Assembly (NCBI GenBank): GCA_016719015.1
Contig: JADKAZ010000015.1
Span: 62,001-126,000 of the forward strand
Source: Chitinophagaceae bacterium
Lineage (GTDB): Bacteria; Bacteroidota; Bacteroidia; Chitinophagales; Chitinophagaceae
Reading direction: 5' to 3'
Length of the DNA stretch: 64,000 bases
The translations under genes were made by a program, and so were the position numbers. The notes under the pieces were generated by a model. That model was not told the origin of the DNA. It did no database searches and was given only the letters and a program-made list of their open reading frames with translations. Positions 63,312-64,000 of the stretch are shown here, piece after piece. The first letter of the stretch is position 1, and each line of letters starts with the position of its first letter.

Positions 63312-64000
63312 TTATTTCATATTCATATAATCAATCACTATATCACAAAAAGCCCTGATGCCGGTTTTCATACCACTGTCGTCTACATAAAAATCAGCGG
63401 TATGATGAGGTGGTGCGGTGGCTTTATCTTTTCCTTTTGGCATTCCTCCAAGATAAAAAAAGAAGGATGGTGCCTTGGTTCCATAATAGGAAAAATCTTC
63501 TGCACCGGTTACCCATTCTCTTTCCTTTACATTTTGTTTTCCGGCAGCAGATTCGAGAGATGGTATCATTTTCTTTACTAATTCCGGTGTGTTATATGTT
63601 ACCAGTGTTTTACCGTCAAAAGTTACTTCTGCCGTAGCGCCGGAAGCTTCTGCAATTTTTGTGGCTGTCCATTCAATTCTTCTATGAACATCTTTTTGCA
63701 TTGCACTGTCCAATGTCCGGATCGTTCCATCCAGCTGGCATTCTTCAGGAATAATATTTTGCCTTACACCGCCATGTATCTTTCCTACGGTGATAACGAC
63801 GGGAGCTTTCGTTAGCTCCATTTGCCGGCTCACAATATTTTGTAGTCCTTCAATTATCTGTGCTGATATCTGTATAGGATCCACACCTTTCCAGGGCTGC
63901 GACCCATGACTACCCTTACCTTTTACTTTAATGGAAAACCAATCCGCCGAAGCCATAAAGGCTCCGGGTTTATATTCTATTTTACCGGCTTCAATATCTG
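63312..64000 (-). CDS. M20-family amidohydrolase/peptidase (N-terminus outside the window)
   Basis: The gene runs off the right edge, so its start is not visible; the ATG at 63956 is internal (upstream residues DIEAGKIEYKPGAF continue the homology). The visible 229 residues include the dimerisation domain (KGKGSHGSQPWKGVDPIQIS) and a metal-site region (TGAEDFSYY, PHHTADFYVDD). It resembles amidohydrolases that deacylate amino acids or peptides. It lies upstream of the serine hydrolase and may be co-transcribed. Confidence 0.9.
   Translation of the reverse strand, partial: DIEAGKIEYKPGAFMASADWFSIKVKGKGSHGSQPWKGVDPIQISAQIIEGLQNIVSRQMELTKAPVVITVGKIHGGVRQNIIPEECQLDGTIRTLDSAMQKDVHRRIEWTATKIAEASGATAEVTFDGKTLVTYNTPELVKKMIPSLESAAGKQNVKEREWVTGAEDFSYYGTKAPSFFFYLGGMPKGKDKATAPPHHTADFYVDDSGMKTGIRAFCDIVIDYMNMK

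Overview
The window looks like a chromosomal segment of a Bacteroidota bacterium, most likely Chitinophagaceae-like. The evidence is: Bacteroidota-type promoter boxes (TAnnTTTG, often TACYTTTG) a short way upstream of many starts; few Shine-Dalgarno sites; families typical of the phylum (GLPGLI protein, IPExxxVDY protein, CarboxypepD_reg/beta-barrel outer-membrane proteins, CtlX); and moderate-to-low GC. No tRNA, rRNA, CRISPR array or transposase gene was seen.

Layout. 1-2.9 kb: a response regulator (cut by the window edge) and its histidine kinase, and a divergent GLPGLI protein. 2.9-5.7 kb: a nucleotidyltransferase and the Kup potassium transporter. 5.9-18.6 kb: a large potassium island. 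It holds a KdpD-like kinase lacking the KdpD sensor domain, KdpE, a sigma-54-type response regulator, a run of tiny single-span membrane peptides ending in kdpF, then kdpABC, a porin, a separate KdpD N-terminal/Usp protein and a second kinase. The single KdpD of model bacteria is therefore spread over separate genes. 18.6-25.4 kb: two paralogous outer-membrane beta-barrel proteins sharing a promoter-like element. 25.5-35.1 kb: a SWIM-SNF2 helicase, ComB, an SRPBCC protein, GcvT, and a padR-pspC-lipoprotein operon with a visible promoter and a candidate operator.

35.3-48.3 kb: a broken DUF3089 lipoprotein, a broken small lipoprotein, and three tandem TPR-CHAT (caspase-like) genes with export signals. 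The reading frames of all of these are interrupted by one-base indels, mostly in homopolymers. 48.3-56.7 kb: asnS, rho, mnmH (selU), a low-complexity exported protein, selD and a small protein. asnS, mnmH and selD each carry one similar indel. Since asnS is essential, sequencing or assembly error is the simplest explanation for at least part of this, so 35.6-56.5 kb should be read with that in mind. 56.7-64 kb: ctlX, a pterin dehydratase, an IPExxxVDY protein, an M28 peptidase with PDZ domain, feoB without feoA, a class A serine hydrolase and a partial M20 amidohydrolase.

The most unusual signals are: (i) the three-gene TPR-CHAT array; (ii) the chain of micro-ORFs in front of kdpFABC with an NtrC-family regulator and two palindromes; (iii) several short palindromic elements that sit inside coding regions and are apparently translated in frame (mnmH twice, selD, the pterin dehydratase, a histidine kinase).
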